From Undibacterium pigrum (lineage in GTDB: Bacteria; Pseudomonadota; Gammaproteobacteria; Burkholderiales; Burkholderiaceae_D), in assembly GCF_003201815.1 (NCBI RefSeq), contig NZ_QJKB01000005.1, positions 310,001 through 374,000 of the forward strand: a DNA stretch of 64,000 nt, in the 5' to 3' direction. This document shows positions 34,741-44,357 of the stretch, piece by piece (position 1 is the stretch's first letter; each line of letters begins with the position of its first letter). The translations under genes were made by a program, and so were the position numbers. Under the pieces are notes generated by a model, which was given only the letters and a program-made list of their open reading frames with translations, was not told the origin of the DNA and ran no database searches.

Positions 34741-34791
34741 AGCTTCCCAAGCTTCATACGAGGGTTCGATTCCCTTCACCCGCTCCATTGA
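34741..34791. repeat. Right attachment-type direct repeat (tRNA-Gly 3' copy)
   Basis: 51 bp identical to 33789-33839, without the 5' half of the tRNA, so not a functional tRNA. Closes a 952-bp segment (33840-34791, counting this repeat) that carries only the RelE/Phd module and non-coding DNA. No integrase gene lies inside. Confidence 0.85.
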
Positions 34792-34858
34792 CATCAAGGG
34801 TTTACCCATCATTCTTCTCAACCCCAAATGGGGCTTGGCAATACGTTGTCATCAACGT

Positions 34859-35428
34859 TCAAAATAATGCGCGCATGGTACTCAAGTGTTGTTCGGCAAT
34901 AGTCGATTTGAATGCCTGGGAAATGCGTTCGTCGTGCAATACTGCTGTCCAGAATTGTTGTGCCATGTCATGGCATTTTGGCAGGTGGCGTAATTCAAGT
35001 CCGTTAGCGAGATCAGCCGCCCATGTGCGGGGGACAATTTCGCCATGTGTATTGGGTCTGTAGAACATGGGCAGCATGTCATAGGCTGGTAGTAAGTGAT
35101 GTTTTTGCTTAAATGTCCATGACAGGGCAATATTGCCGTGATGCTTGTCCGTGTAGCCTATCAGCGTGCCGTAGAGGTCGAGAATTTCAACTGTTTCTGC
35201 ATCTTTGGCTGATAGCTGACCCATGCGTACAAGTTCGCGGGCGACCGCTGTCCATTTCTGATCGAGCATGCCCAGGTCGCCGTCCATGGCGGCAAAGGTG
35301 GCCTTAGGGCGGCGGCCTTTGAGTCCCGCTCTGTCGAAACGGACGACTTCTAAAAAGACACTTCCTCCGGCTTGCAGTAGGTAGGCAGCAATTTGGAATG
35401 GCAGCGGTTTTCTACGGCTTTTGTGCAC
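34859..35428 (-). pseudogene. HipA-like kinase toxin remnant (C-terminal part)
   Basis: 189 residues resembling only the C-terminal half of HipA. SVFLEVVRFDR..GRR, the catalytic-loop segment IGYTDKHHGNIALSWTFKQ and LLPAYDMLPMFY are recognisable. HipA proteins are usually around 430 residues and the N-terminal half and a HipB partner are absent. Located immediately beyond the att repeat. Probably a decayed relic of a type II toxin-antitoxin locus. Confidence 0.75.
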
Positions 35429-35698
35429 GCAAATGCCTGAGTTGATCTAAGTGTTGATTTTCGGCATTGTTTTAAATTTTTTATGGATAGATAAAATAAG
35501 CTAATTTTCATATTGAAAACTGGCTTATATGAATAGAAAAGTGAATAGATTAATTGTTAAATAATATGCAATTGTTTAAATTCAGGCAATGACAGGCAAG
35601 GCTCCTTGAACCTTCAATTTCAAACCAGTCCATCCTTGTAGACTTGCATTCAAACGTATATGATGAATGCATCGAATGCATTTGTTAAGGATGATGCT

Positions 35699-35953
35699 AT
35701 GGCAATGTTGACAATACGTAATTTGCCCGACGATGTGCACAGGGCATTGCGGGTGCGGGCTGCCCAGCGTGGGCATAGTACTGAGGCAGAAGTTCGTGAG
35801 ATTCTGGCGCATGTCGTCAAACCGGAGGCGCGCGTTCGTCTGGGGGATGCACTCTCGGCACTGGGGCGTGAGGTCGGCTTGAAGAATGAAGATTTTGAGG
35901 TTCTCCAGCAAGCCAAAGACAAGACACCCGCCGAGCCGTTGAGGTTTGAATGA
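35699..35953 (+). CDS. VapB/FitA-type antitoxin
   Basis: 84 residues from ATG 35699. MLTIRNLPDDVHRALRVRAAQRGHSTEAEVREILAHVV is a ribbon-helix-helix DNA-binding domain of the FitA/VapB type; the C-terminal tail ends EPLRFE and would wrap the toxin. Overlaps vapC by 4 nt (ATGA). Upstream dyads with ATGCAT (35666-35681) are candidate operators. Confidence 0.92.
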   Translation: MAMLTIRNLPDDVHRALRVRAAQRGHSTEAEVREILAHVVKPEARVRLGDALSALGREVGLKNEDFEVLQQAKDKTPAEPLRFE

Positions 35954-36366
35954 TCGTTCTTGATACCAATCTTGTTTCTGAGGCGATGAAACCTCAGCCG
36001 CATCCTGATGTGTTAGCCTGGTTGAATAATCAGGCCGCTGAAACCCTGTATCTGTCCAGTGTGACCCTGGCTGAATTGTTGTTTGGCATTGGTGCGCTTC
36101 CGGCAGGTAAGCGCAAGGATAGGTTCGCACAGGCTCTTGATGGTTTGATGGAGTTATTCAGGGACAGGGTGCTGTCTTTCGACGCCGATGCGGCACGGCA
36201 ATACGCTGGGCTGGCAGTGAAAGCCAGACTGGCCGGGCGAGGATTTCCCTTACCAGACGGCTATATCGCTGCAATTGCAGCTTCGCACAAATTTATCGTG
36301 GCTTCCCGCGACACTGCACCGTATGAGGCGGCCGGGGTCACCGTCATTAATCCCTGGGAAGCCTGA
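35950..36366 (+). CDS. VapC/FitB-type PIN domain toxin
   Basis: 138 residues. MIVLDTNLVSEAMKP has the first acidic residue Asp5. LSSVTLAELLFGI holds the second acid (Glu, about 42). FDADAARQYAGL and PDGYIAAIAASHKFIVASRDT hold the later acidic residues of the PIN nuclease. VapC toxins cleave specific RNAs such as initiator tRNA; the target here is unknown. Coupled to the antitoxin. Confidence 0.93.
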   Translation: MIVLDTNLVSEAMKPQPHPDVLAWLNNQAAETLYLSSVTLAELLFGIGALPAGKRKDRFAQALDGLMELFRDRVLSFDADAARQYAGLAVKARLAGRGFPLPDGYIAAIAASHKFIVASRDTAPYEAAGVTVINPWEA

Positions 36367-36436
36367 TATTAGATGCTCACAGCGTGAGTGCGCCATCATC
36401 TGCTACAACACCAAACGACAGAAAGTAATCATCAAC

Positions 36437-37459
36437 ATGCAACAACTGACTACGCGTCTCCTGTTCACACTCGCCTTGCTGGGCGGCACGGTTTTGTCTG
36501 CGCATGCCAGCGAACCTGTCAATGGCAGTTTCACGGCCAGCCAGTCTTGTGAGCTGTATTCGTCTTTCAACAAGCAAAGCAATCCCGGTGCATTACGGAC
36601 CTTGGTGGGTAAGAGCTATGCGGTAAAGGAGATCAACAAGGCGGGGGACTATGGCTGGTTGCGGGTGGATGTGGAAGGGGCAAATCCGAATTTGCGCTGG
36701 GTGGCGCGCGACTGTGGTACGGCGCAGCTGGATCAGGTACCGCAAGAAAATGCGCCAGCAGGACGTGCCAAGGCGGCCAGGGCGGCGGACCAGCAGAGCA
36801 TGTGTACTACACCCAACCAGGAAGACAGCTATGTGCTGGCCATCACCTGGCAGCCAGGTTTTTGTGAACACTTTGCCTACCGTGGCAAAAAGCCTGAATG
36901 TGATGCCATCAACAGCGGTGCGCTGAAGATATCCAACCTGACCCTGCATGGCCTGTGGCCCAACAAAAAAGAGTGTGGCATCAATTATGGTAATTGCCCT
37001 GGTGCGCCTCTGAAGTTGAATGCAGATACCGTCAACCGCATCGCCAAGTGGATGCCCAATTTTCAGTTTGAAAGCAAGTTTGGTGAATACGAATGGAACA
37101 AGCATGGTACTTGTCAGGCACGTGATGCAGACACTTATTTCAGGACTGCTGCGGCAGCGGTAGAAGAGGTAAATAATTCTGCAGTCGGCAAGTTCATCCT
37201 GTCACATGCTGGCAAGTCTTTCACTGTCAAAGAATTTTTTGATGTGATCAAAAACCAGGAAGGCGAGAAACTGGCCAACAATTTTATGCTGAGCTGTGCC
37301 GATGGCAAATACCTGCAAGAGATACGCCTGAAGCTGCCAACAAATTTTGAAACCGGTAAAGGTCTGGCCAAATTAATCGGTGATGCTGAAGGTTTTAGCC
37401 GTCAGGTGGACAAGTGCGATAAGGATATTATTGTGGAGACGAGCGGGCGCGGGCGCTAG
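36437..37459 (+). CDS. Ribonuclease T2 family protein, secreted
   Basis: 340 residues from ATG 36437. Signal peptide (LLFTLALLGGTVLSAHAS, cleavage after about residue 25). Residues about 35-95 look like an SH3-like beta domain with cysteines. Then the T2 RNase: CAS I LTLHGLWPN (catalytic His about 170) and CAS II EYEWNKHGTC (about 216-225), with paired cysteines. Degrades RNA in periplasm or medium to nucleotides. The SH3-like N-terminal addition is not usual for E. coli RNase I. Monocistronic, just downstream of vapC. Confidence 0.93.
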   Translation: MQQLTTRLLFTLALLGGTVLSAHASEPVNGSFTASQSCELYSSFNKQSNPGALRTLVGKSYAVKEINKAGDYGWLRVDVEGANPNLRWVARDCGTAQLDQVPQENAPAGRAKAARAADQQSMCTTPNQEDSYVLAITWQPGFCEHFAYRGKKPECDAINSGALKISNLTLHGLWPNKKECGINYGNCPGAPLKLNADTVNRIAKWMPNFQFESKFGEYEWNKHGTCQARDADTYFRTAAAAVEEVNNSAVGKFILSHAGKSFTVKEFFDVIKNQEGEKLANNFMLSCADGKYLQEIRLKLPTNFETGKGLAKLIGDAEGFSRQVDKCDKDIIVETSGRGR

Positions 37460-37483
37460 GTGCAATGCTGATGGCGCGTCTTT

Positions 37484-37852
37484 TTATTTTGTAAGGTATG
37501 TGCCATCAATTTGTAAACCTTGCTTGCCCGCAAAAATCGCCTGCAATGCGGCAATAAGGCTGTCCCTGGATTCTTCTGGCAACTGGAATTGAATCCGGTA
37601 CTCAGCAATGTGATCAAGTTCTGCCGCTGTTGCATTATCCAGGCACACAAGAATATTGTCAGCCTGCAGCCTGAAATCCAGATCTTGCACACGATGGATG
37701 ACCTGGTCGAGGACCATGATTTCTATATAGTCTTCGTCAGGTAGCCTGGAAAGGGAGAAACAATAATTTTTCTGTTTGTCATAGCAATATAAAAAGGCCA
37801 TTTCATAGCGTTCATCAAATGCTGAAAAGCTGATTTTGGTATGAAGATGCAT
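37484..37852 (-). CDS. Hypothetical protein, possible immunity-type fold
   Basis: 122 residues. EDYIEIMVLDQVIHRVQDLDFRLQADNILVCLD and EYRIQFQLPEESRDSLIAALQAIFAGKQGL give a beta-rich protein followed by a helix, somewhat like small immunity proteins of polymorphic toxin systems (Imm10-like pattern). This likeness is weak. Convergent with the RNase T2 gene. Confidence 0.6.
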   Translation of the reverse strand: MHLHTKISFSAFDERYEMAFLYCYDKQKNYCFSLSRLPDEDYIEIMVLDQVIHRVQDLDFRLQADNILVCLDNATAAELDHIAEYRIQFQLPEESRDSLIAALQAIFAGKQGLQIDGTYLTK

Positions 37853-38007
37853 GTCTTGGTCTTGTCCGGATAGAAAATTACTCTACAGGATTTTAGCATG
37901 TGTATTTGCTGCGAAAATTCCAGGCAATTGATGCGCTGGTCTGCCGTCGCCAATAATAAACTTCCATTTCTATCCGCATCTTTTTACGCGTTCCAGGGAT
38001 TTTTCTT

Positions 38008-38298
38008 ATGTTCATTATTGAACTGACCTACACCCAGCCACTTGCTCTAGTCGACCAGTTTGTTGCCGAACACAGGCTATTTCTGGAACGCCATTACGCC
38101 AGCGGGCAGTTTTTGCTGTCCGGGCGCAAGGAGCCGCGTACAGGTGGGTTTATTCTGGCAAATGTCGCCAGCCGGGCAGAACTCGACGCGATTTTGCTGG
38201 AAGACCCGTTTCAGCGCGAGGGCATTGCGCAGTACACAGTGACTGAATTTTTGCCGTCCATGGCAGCACCTGCGCTGGCGGGACTGTTGGGGAATTAA
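38008..38298 (+). CDS. YciI-like (YCII domain) protein
   Basis: 96 residues of the dimeric alpha/beta YCII fold. FIIELTYTQPLALVDQFVAEHRLFLERHYASGQFLLSGRKEPRTGGFILA contains the conserved H-x-x-(x)-L and SGRKEPR motif. Function of the family is unclear, possibly a small-molecule isomerase. Monocistronic. Confidence 0.88.
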   Translation: MFIIELTYTQPLALVDQFVAEHRLFLERHYASGQFLLSGRKEPRTGGFILANVASRAELDAILLEDPFQREGIAQYTVTEFLPSMAAPALAGLLGN

Positions 38299-38451
38299 GC
38301 CGCTTAGACCTGATCCTTTGTACGTCTTACAGGACTAGAATACTATTTATGTATGGTCAATTAGCAACAGGATTTAGCTTCAGTATGATAAACCACAAGG
38401 TATTCAAGGGTTTATTGAGATAAGCTGACAAACCAAATCAACTCAATTCTC

Positions 38452-40839
38452 ATGCAAACGAACGAAAATTCGCAAGTTGTGCTGAAAACCGGGCAAGACA
38501 TGTTTGCGCGTTTGGAGCAGCTTGAGCAAGAAAATTTTGCGCTCAAGCATGCCAATCAGACCTTCCTGACTGGACAAGGTCTTTACCAAGATTTCTTCCT
38601 GCAACTGGCTACTCCCTGCCTGATAAGCAGTGCTAGTGGATTGGTGATGCATGCAAACCAGGCGGCAGCAGTTTTGCTGGGTACCACGCCAGATTTTCTC
38701 ACCGGCAAGGCCTTACACACATTTGTCTTTGAAGATCATGCTGTCTTTGATGCACAGATCGCCCATCTAATAGCGATTGGTGGGCAATCTGTGTGCGAAC
38801 TCAAAGCGATAAGGGCAGATCGCGAACTGCGCTTTTTGCGCCTGGAGATGGTTTTACTGCAAGCACAAGGGCAGCAATCCTGTGTGGGCATACAAATGAC
38901 GGATATCACCCGGCGACAGGGGCAACCGATGAATCAGGTCGAGGGGCAATATTTCGCCAGTGTGGTCGCTGAAAATTTACCTGGAATGGTTGCTTACTGG
39001 AACTCTGATTTGCTTTGCACCTATGCAAACCATCACTACCTGAGCTGGTTTGGTCGCACGCCTGAACAAATGCAAGGTATACACATGCAGGATTTACTCG
39101 GGCAGGAACTGTTTTCCAGAAATATTGCCTATATCAAGGCTGTTTTGAAAGGGGTAGATCAGCGATTCGAACGTACTCTGGTCAAGGCAAATGGGGATGT
39201 AGCTCATACCTGGGCGCAATATATTGCCCATACCGTCGATGGCGTCGTTCAAGGTTTTTTTGTACTGGTGACAGACGTCAGCTTACTAAAGCGGGCGCAA
39301 CAGGCATTGATGGAAAGTGAAGCTAAGTATCGCGCGCTGGTACATGCCATTCCTGACTTGATTTTGACCATACATCAGGACGGCACCCACCTTGATGTCC
39401 ACGCTCCTGATCCTGGTATGTTATTGCAAAGCCGGGAACAACTCCTGCTGAAAAAGGTTGTAGACGTGTTACCTCCCTATGTGGCAAGTCAATATACACA
39501 CGCGATCGAACAGGCCTTATGCAGCGGCAGATTACAACAATTTCGCCATGACCTGGCCGTTGCAGGCAGGGGAGACATGCAATTCGAAGCCAGGGTAGTG
39601 CCTTGTACCCAGGATACTGTCATTGCCATTATTCGCGATATTACAGAAACCGAGCGCGAAAGACGTGCGCATGAATTGCAGTTATCCGAGCGTCTGCAAG
39701 TACGGGAAAACGATGTACGGGCTATTCAGTTAAGCTTGACCATGGCAAGTGACATTACTCATATTGGTACCTGGATACGCGATCTGAGAACGGGGGAATT
39801 ATGGGCTTCACTGGAATGGCGCAGGCAATTTGGCTTTAGTCTGGATGAGGTCCTGAACATGGATATGGTCTTACAACGCATACACCCTTCAGATCGTCGT
39901 CAAATTCAGAATATAACGGCTGATTACCATCTTGATCAGCAGCAGCGGTATCAGGCAGAATTCAGAGTAGTGTTAGATGGCGAGGCAGAGCGATGGCTGG
40001 CTGTCGTCTGGCAAGTGGAATTAGACGAACTACAAAAGCCATTGCTGACCCGCGGCGTGACAGTCGATATCTCTGCGCGCAAGGAAGCTGAACTTGAGCT
40101 GGGGCAAAAACGCATGGAAGTCATGCACCTGGCACGCGTGGCTACCATGGGCGAATTATCTGGTGCCCTGGCCCATGAGTTGAACCAGCCGCTGACCGCC
40201 ATACTCAGCAATGCGCAGGCAGCACAGCGATATCTGGCGCGCCCCGAGGTAGACAGACAAGAACTGGGCGAGATACTGCAAGACATAGTCGATGAGGATA
40301 AGCGTGCCGGGGAAATCATACGGCGTCTGCGCCGTCTGTTTGACAAACGGAGTCAAGAACAGCAAAGCGTAGATATCAATAAGCTGGTGCTTGAAGTATT
40401 GTATATTTTGCGCAATGATATGATTAACCAGGACATTACTTTGCTAAGTGAGTTGCAAGACAATTTACCCAGTGTCAGCGCTGACACCGTGCAAATACAA
40501 CAGGTCTTGATTAATCTGATCATGAATGCCAGTGAAGTTGTTGCCGGGCTCGATGCCAGCCAGCGCATCATAGAGATCAATACCCGATTGGACCAGGAGA
40601 ACAGGGTGGAAGTCAGCGTCAATGATCACGGCCCTGGCGTGCCTGAAACTATGGGCAACAAGGTATTCGAAGCCTTTTACTCTAGCAAGGTCAACGGTAT
40701 GGGACTGGGATTGTCAATTTGCAAAAACATCATTGAAGCCACTCGCGGCAGCTTGTGGTATGAAAACCTCGACGATCATGCTGGCACTGGCGCGAGCTTT
40801 CGCTTCTATCTTCCAACTTCTAGCGAATCTGCAACATGA
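38452..40839 (+). CDS. Multi-PAS sensor histidine kinase
   Basis: 795 residues, no transmembrane helix. Four PAS-like segments (about 45-155, 170-285, 290-400, 435-550) precede a HisKA dimerisation domain with catalytic His about 574 in ALAHELNQPLTAI. The HATPase domain carries NLIMNASEVV (N box), DHGPGVPE (G1) and GMGLGLSICKNII (G2). The arrangement resembles FixL/TtrS-type cytosolic sensors of redox, oxygen or small molecules. Overlaps the FixJ-type regulator by 4 nt (ATGA). Confidence 0.92.
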   Translation: MQTNENSQVVLKTGQDMFARLEQLEQENFALKHANQTFLTGQGLYQDFFLQLATPCLISSASGLVMHANQAAAVLLGTTPDFLTGKALHTFVFEDHAVFDAQIAHLIAIGGQSVCELKAIRADRELRFLRLEMVLLQAQGQQSCVGIQMTDITRRQGQPMNQVEGQYFASVVAENLPGMVAYWNSDLLCTYANHHYLSWFGRTPEQMQGIHMQDLLGQELFSRNIAYIKAVLKGVDQRFERTLVKANGDVAHTWAQYIAHTVDGVVQGFFVLVTDVSLLKRAQQALMESEAKYRALVHAIPDLILTIHQDGTHLDVHAPDPGMLLQSREQLLLKKVVDVLPPYVASQYTHAIEQALCSGRLQQFRHDLAVAGRGDMQFEARVVPCTQDTVIAIIRDITETERERRAHELQLSERLQVRENDVRAIQLSLTMASDITHIGTWIRDLRTGELWASLEWRRQFGFSLDEVLNMDMVLQRIHPSDRRQIQNITADYHLDQQQRYQAEFRVVLDGEAERWLAVVWQVELDELQKPLLTRGVTVDISARKEAELELGQKRMEVMHLARVATMGELSGALAHELNQPLTAILSNAQAAQRYLARPEVDRQELGEILQDIVDEDKRAGEIIRRLRRLFDKRSQEQQSVDINKLVLEVLYILRNDMINQDITLLSELQDNLPSVSADTVQIQQVLINLIMNASEVVAGLDASQRIIEINTRLDQENRVEVSVNDHGPGVPETMGNKVFEAFYSSKVNGMGLGLSICKNIIEATRGSLWYENLDDHAGTGASFRFYLPTSSESAT

Positions 40840-41444
40840 CAGAAGCAAGCAATGTTTTTCTTGTCGACGACCAGCCAGCGGTACTCAAGGCGATGTCGCG
40901 CCTATTGCAATCTGCCGGAATAAATGCCGTCACGTTTGAATCGGCGCAAGCCTTTCTGGAGAGCGGCAGCGCGAGTAAAGCGGGTTGCCTGGTGCTGGAC
41001 CTGGCCATGCCAGGCATGGGCGGCATGGCATTGCAACGCAAGCTCATTGAGATGGGCAGTGATTTACCGATTATCTTTTTGACGGGGCATGGCAGTATTG
41101 ACACAGGTGTGCTTGCCATGAAGCTGGGTGCGCAAGATTTTCTGACCAAACCCGTGGATGCAGACAAGCTCTTGACAGCAGTACAGACCGCCTGCGAGAA
41201 CAACCGGCGTGCAAGACTTGCAAGAACCGAGAAACAAACAATACAAACCCGCCTGGACAGCCTCACCCCTCGTGAACTTGAAGTGCTCCATCTTTTAGTC
41301 GAAGGCAAACTCAACAAGCAAGTTGCGGCAGAACTGGGGACAGTCGAAAAAACCATCAAGGTACACCGTGCCAAAGTCATGAACAAGATGGATGTCACTT
41401 CTGTTGCTGCACTCATCCATTTACTGGAAAAACTGAAAGTCTGA
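40836..41444 (+). CDS. FixJ-family response regulator (REC + LuxR HTH)
   Basis: 202 residues. Receiver with acidic pair VDDQ and phospho-acceptor Asp in LVLDLAMPGMGG (about residue 54), followed by FLTGHGSI and FLTKP lysine. The C-terminal LuxR-type HTH is LTPRELEVLHLLVEGKLNKQVAAELGTVEKTIKVHRAKVMNKM. Partner of the histidine kinase. It is the only DNA-binding regulator in the region and so a candidate to bind the palindromes at 41510 and 43849. Confidence 0.93.
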   Translation: MTEASNVFLVDDQPAVLKAMSRLLQSAGINAVTFESAQAFLESGSASKAGCLVLDLAMPGMGGMALQRKLIEMGSDLPIIFLTGHGSIDTGVLAMKLGAQDFLTKPVDADKLLTAVQTACENNRRARLARTEKQTIQTRLDSLTPRELEVLHLLVEGKLNKQVAAELGTVEKTIKVHRAKVMNKMDVTSVAALIHLLEKLKV

Positions 41445-41509
41445 GGCAGGCTGTCGCCGGCTTGCTCTGCGCCCAGCCACGTCACCTTGAATCACAATTG
41501 CATGCCCGT

Positions 41510-41529
41510 TATTGGACCAAGGTCCAATA
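41510..41529. promoter_or_regulatory. Palindromic operator (copy 1)
   Basis: TATTGGACCAAGGTCCAATA, a 9+9 palindrome around AA, 25 nt upstream of the first CheY-like gene start. An identical sequence lies at 43849-43868 in front of the second CheY-like gene. Confidence 0.8.
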
Positions 41530-41554
41530 GCTCCATCATCTTTGTCCACATAAG

Positions 41555-41995
41555 ATGATGCTCATGGAAAACACATCTACATGGATAGCAGTGATCGATG
41601 ACGAAGAAGGAATTCGTCGCGCTCTGCTGCGTTTGCTGCGCTCAGCCGGACTGGAAGCACATGCCTTTATCTCGGGCAAAGCCTTCCTCGACAGCTTGCG
41701 CACCAAGCGACCAGCATGCGTATTGCTTGACCTGAACATGCAGGATATGTCTGGATTTGCAGTCATAAAAACACTGGAACAAATAGATCATGAGCTGCCG
41801 GTGCTTGTCCTGACAGGGCAAGATCTGAGTGACAAACAGAAAAATGCAGAGCTGGCGCATGCCATGTCTATTTTGCAAAAGCCGGTCAATGATCAGGAAT
41901 TGTTTGCAGCATTAGCAGCAACTTTAGTTGACCAGAAAAACCATGTATTTGATCCAAACTCTAATTTAGTAACATCCAATCAGCCGGAGACATAA
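41555..41995 (+). CDS. CheY-like single-domain response regulator 1
   Basis: 146 residues: receiver domain only, no output domain. Acidic pair VIDDEEG, phospho-acceptor [12 protein letters not shown] in LVLTGQD, K in LQKPVND. The protein ends in an N/D-rich tail. It starts [13 protein letters not shown], very like the second copy at 43894, showing paralogy. Followed 1 nt later by an MCP gene; may connect the MCP signal to the FixJ-type pathway or act as a phosphate sink. Confidence 0.9.
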   Translation: MMLMENTSTWIAVIDDEEGIRRALLRLLRSAGLEAHAFISGKAFLDSLRTKRPACVLLDLNMQDMSGFAVIKTLEQIDHELPVLVLTGQDLSDKQKNAELAHAMSILQKPVNDQELFAALAATLVDQKNHVFDPNSNLVTSNQPET

Positions 41996-41996
41996 A

Positions 41997-43697
41997 ATGA
42001 AATTATCTAACATGAAAATAGGCCAGCAACTTGGCGTAGGTTATGGCCTGTTGCTCTGCATCCTGGCTATTGTTGCCTTATTGGGTATCCATGGCATGCG
42101 CAAATCCAATGAAGCGCTGCATCATGTTGTCGATGTCAATGTTGCCAAAATCAACCATCTGGAAGAGATGGCCAGTTCTGTACATGTCGTATCGAGGGTG
42201 ATCAGAACCATTGCACTGCTGTCGGATGACAGCATGAAGCAAGAACAGCACAAGAAAATCGACGAAGCACGTAGCCATTACAACAAGGCATATTCGGAAC
42301 TGGAAAAAATGCCCATGGATGATGCTGGCAAAAGCTTCATGGGTAAAATCAAGGCAGACCAACTGGCTGCGCGGACACTCAATGACAAATTTATAGAAAT
42401 GGCAAAAACGGATAAGGATGCCGCAGTCAAATTTCTCTTGAAAGACGTCATTCCAGCGAACACCATCTGGCAAGATGCGCTGCATGAATTTGTCATATTG
42501 CAAGAAGCGAAGAATACCCAGGACGAAGTCAATGCCAAGGAAGCTTATCAGGCCTCGATGACCTTCATGATCATTGCGACGATCTCAGCCATTTTTATCG
42601 GCATAGGGATAGCCTGGAGCAGCACGCGTGCCATCACTACCCCATTAAAAAAGGCAATACTGGTGGCACAAAGCGTGGCGGAAGGTGATCTCACCAGCAA
42701 GATTGAGGTTCATTCACAAAATGAAGCAGGGCAGTTGATGCTTGCTTTGCAGCAGATGAATGACAGCCTGGCCCACCTGGTTGGTCAGGTACGGCAGGGC
42801 ACAGAGACGATATCAACAGCTTCCTCTGAAATAGCCACTGGCAACATGGATCTGTCGTCCCGCACTGAATCGCAGGCGGGTGCTTTACAGGAAACTGCTT
42901 CATCGATGGAGGAACTAACTACTACCGTCAAGCAAAATGCGGACAATGCCCGGCAGGCAAACCAACTGGCCATCGCCGCAAGTGAAGTCGCCATACAGGG
43001 CGGGGTGGTAGTCGCGCAGGTTGTTAGCACGATGGGGGACATCAATACCTCATCGAAAAAGATTGTCGATATTATCAGCGTTATCGACGGTATAGCCTTC
43101 CAGACCAATATCCTGGCGCTGAATGCAGCAGTTGAAGCAGCCCGCGCTGGTGAACAGGGCCGGGGCTTTGCCGTGGTTGCCAGCGAAGTACGCAACCTGG
43201 CACAGCGCAGCGCCTCTGCTGCCAAGGAAATCAAGTTGCTGATCGATGATTCCGTTGAAAAAGTTGGTCTGGGCAGCCGCCTGGTTGATGAGGCTGGCGC
43301 AACCATGGACAAGGTCGTCAGTAGTATCAGTAACGTCACCGACATCATGGGTGAGATCACTGCAGCCAGTGCAGAGCAAACCTCAGGCATAGAACAAATA
43401 AATATTGCAGTCACGCAGATGGATGAAGTGACTCAACAAAATGCGGCACTGGTCGAGCAGGCAGCAGCAGCGGCTGGTTCCTTGCAAGATCAGGCCATTA
43501 CCCTGGCCAATCTGGTTCAACAGTTTAAGATCGAGCATACAGCTCAAGTGCGAGAAAAGCCACGCGCTCAAAAACAATCTGGCGCGATACGTAAATCAAC
43601 GGCAATGGGGATAGAAAAAATCCAGCGCGTTGTCGACAAGACTTTGCCAAAACCCAAATTTGTTGCAGCGATCGAAGGCAGCTGGGAAGAATTTTGA
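41997..43697 (+). CDS. Methyl-accepting chemotaxis protein 1
   Basis: 566 residues. TM1 about 12-32, periplasmic four-helix-bundle-like ligand domain about 33-188, TM2 about 189-210, HAMP about 212-264, then the MA signalling hairpin. The hairpin tip is [20 protein letters not shown], followed by [20 protein letters not shown]. The last residues SWEEF fit the xWxxF pentapeptide that tethers CheR/CheB. No gap to the CheY-like gene. No chemotaxis kinase or coupling gene in the window. Confidence 0.94.
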   Translation: MKLSNMKIGQQLGVGYGLLLCILAIVALLGIHGMRKSNEALHHVVDVNVAKINHLEEMASSVHVVSRVIRTIALLSDDSMKQEQHKKIDEARSHYNKAYSELEKMPMDDAGKSFMGKIKADQLAARTLNDKFIEMAKTDKDAAVKFLLKDVIPANTIWQDALHEFVILQEAKNTQDEVNAKEAYQASMTFMIIATISAIFIGIGIAWSSTRAITTPLKKAILVAQSVAEGDLTSKIEVHSQNEAGQLMLALQQMNDSLAHLVGQVRQGTETISTASSEIATGNMDLSSRTESQAGALQETASSMEELTTTVKQNADNARQANQLAIAASEVAIQGGVVVAQVVSTMGDINTSSKKIVDIISVIDGIAFQTNILALNAAVEAARAGEQGRGFAVVASEVRNLAQRSASAAKEIKLLIDDSVEKVGLGSRLVDEAGATMDKVVSSISNVTDIMGEITAASAEQTSGIEQINIAVTQMDEVTQQNAALVEQAAAAAGSLQDQAITLANLVQQFKIEHTAQVREKPRAQKQSGAIRKSTAMGIEKIQRVVDKTLPKPKFVAAIEGSWEEF

Positions 43698-43780
43698 ACT
43701 GATCAGACATGCTGTGTCAGTGTGATTTTTCGACTGAGCAAGTAGTGCAATACGGTGGATAGTGAGGGTATTAATTTTGA

Positions 43781-43814
43781 GGGACTGCAGAAAAATCTGC
43801 AGTCCCTTTTTTTT
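43781..43814 (+). terminator. Rho-independent terminator after MCP 1
   Basis: GGGACTGCAG (43781-43790), loop AAAAAT, CTGCAGTCCC (43797-43806) and eight T (43807-43814). Separates the two regulator/MCP modules. Confidence 0.92.
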
Positions 43815-43848
43815 CATGTTTAACACAGCTTTACAAATGATGGCTGCG

Positions 43849-43892
43849 TATTGGACCAAGGTCCAATATCGCATATATGGACTAGGTTCTAA
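43849..43892. promoter_or_regulatory. Palindromic operator (copy 2) plus degenerate copy
   Basis: 43849-43868 is identical to 41510-41529. A degenerate relative (TGGACTAGGTTCTAA, 43877-43891) follows 9 bp further, immediately ahead of the start codon at 43894. Confidence 0.75.
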
Positions 43893-43893
43893 T

Positions 43894-44313
43894 ATGATGC
43901 TTATGGGAAATAAATCTACATGGATAGCAGTCGTCGATCATGACGCACATACTCGGCAGGCAATGGTCAGCTTATTGCGCTCTATGGAGTTTGATGCAAT
44001 GAGTTTTAGTGCTGGCAGCTTGTTTATCGAAAGTTTGCGCCTCAGGAAACCGGATTGCATTGTGCTTGATTTGCACATGCCTTATATGTCGGGTTTTATG
44101 GTCATGTCCAGGTTACAGGAGTATGCAAAAAAAATACCTGTGATAGTTCTGACAAAGCTTGAGTTGTCGGAGGATTTTAAAAGGACTTGCCTTTTAGATG
44201 CCATTGCAGTGCTACAAAAGCCAGTTTCCGATCAAGTTTTGAGAGCGACTATTGAAGGTGCTCTTCATCAAAAATCAGCAGGATCAGCGCCGGGCCCCAT
44301 GAGCGCAATATAA
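43894..44313 (+). CDS. CheY-like single-domain response regulator 2
   Basis: 139 residues from ATG 43894 (MMLMGNKSTWIAVVDHDAH). Paralogue of the protein at 41555. Phospho-acceptor LDLHMPYMSG present. The N-terminal acidic pair is altered to VDHD, which may weaken magnesium binding and phosphorylation. LQKP lysine is present. The gene lies behind the second palindromic operator. Confidence 0.88.
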   Translation: MMLMGNKSTWIAVVDHDAHTRQAMVSLLRSMEFDAMSFSAGSLFIESLRLRKPDCIVLDLHMPYMSGFMVMSRLQEYAKKIPVIVLTKLELSEDFKRTCLLDAIAVLQKPVSDQVLRATIEGALHQKSAGSAPGPMSAI

Positions 44314-44357
44314 AAAAACACATATTATTAATTTAGGCACTCTTAAGGAGCATTGCG

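Noticed and set aside
34741..34791. Possible second tRNA-Gly gene
   Set aside because: Only the 3' half is present, with no 5' acceptor or D arm; treated as an attachment-site repeat.
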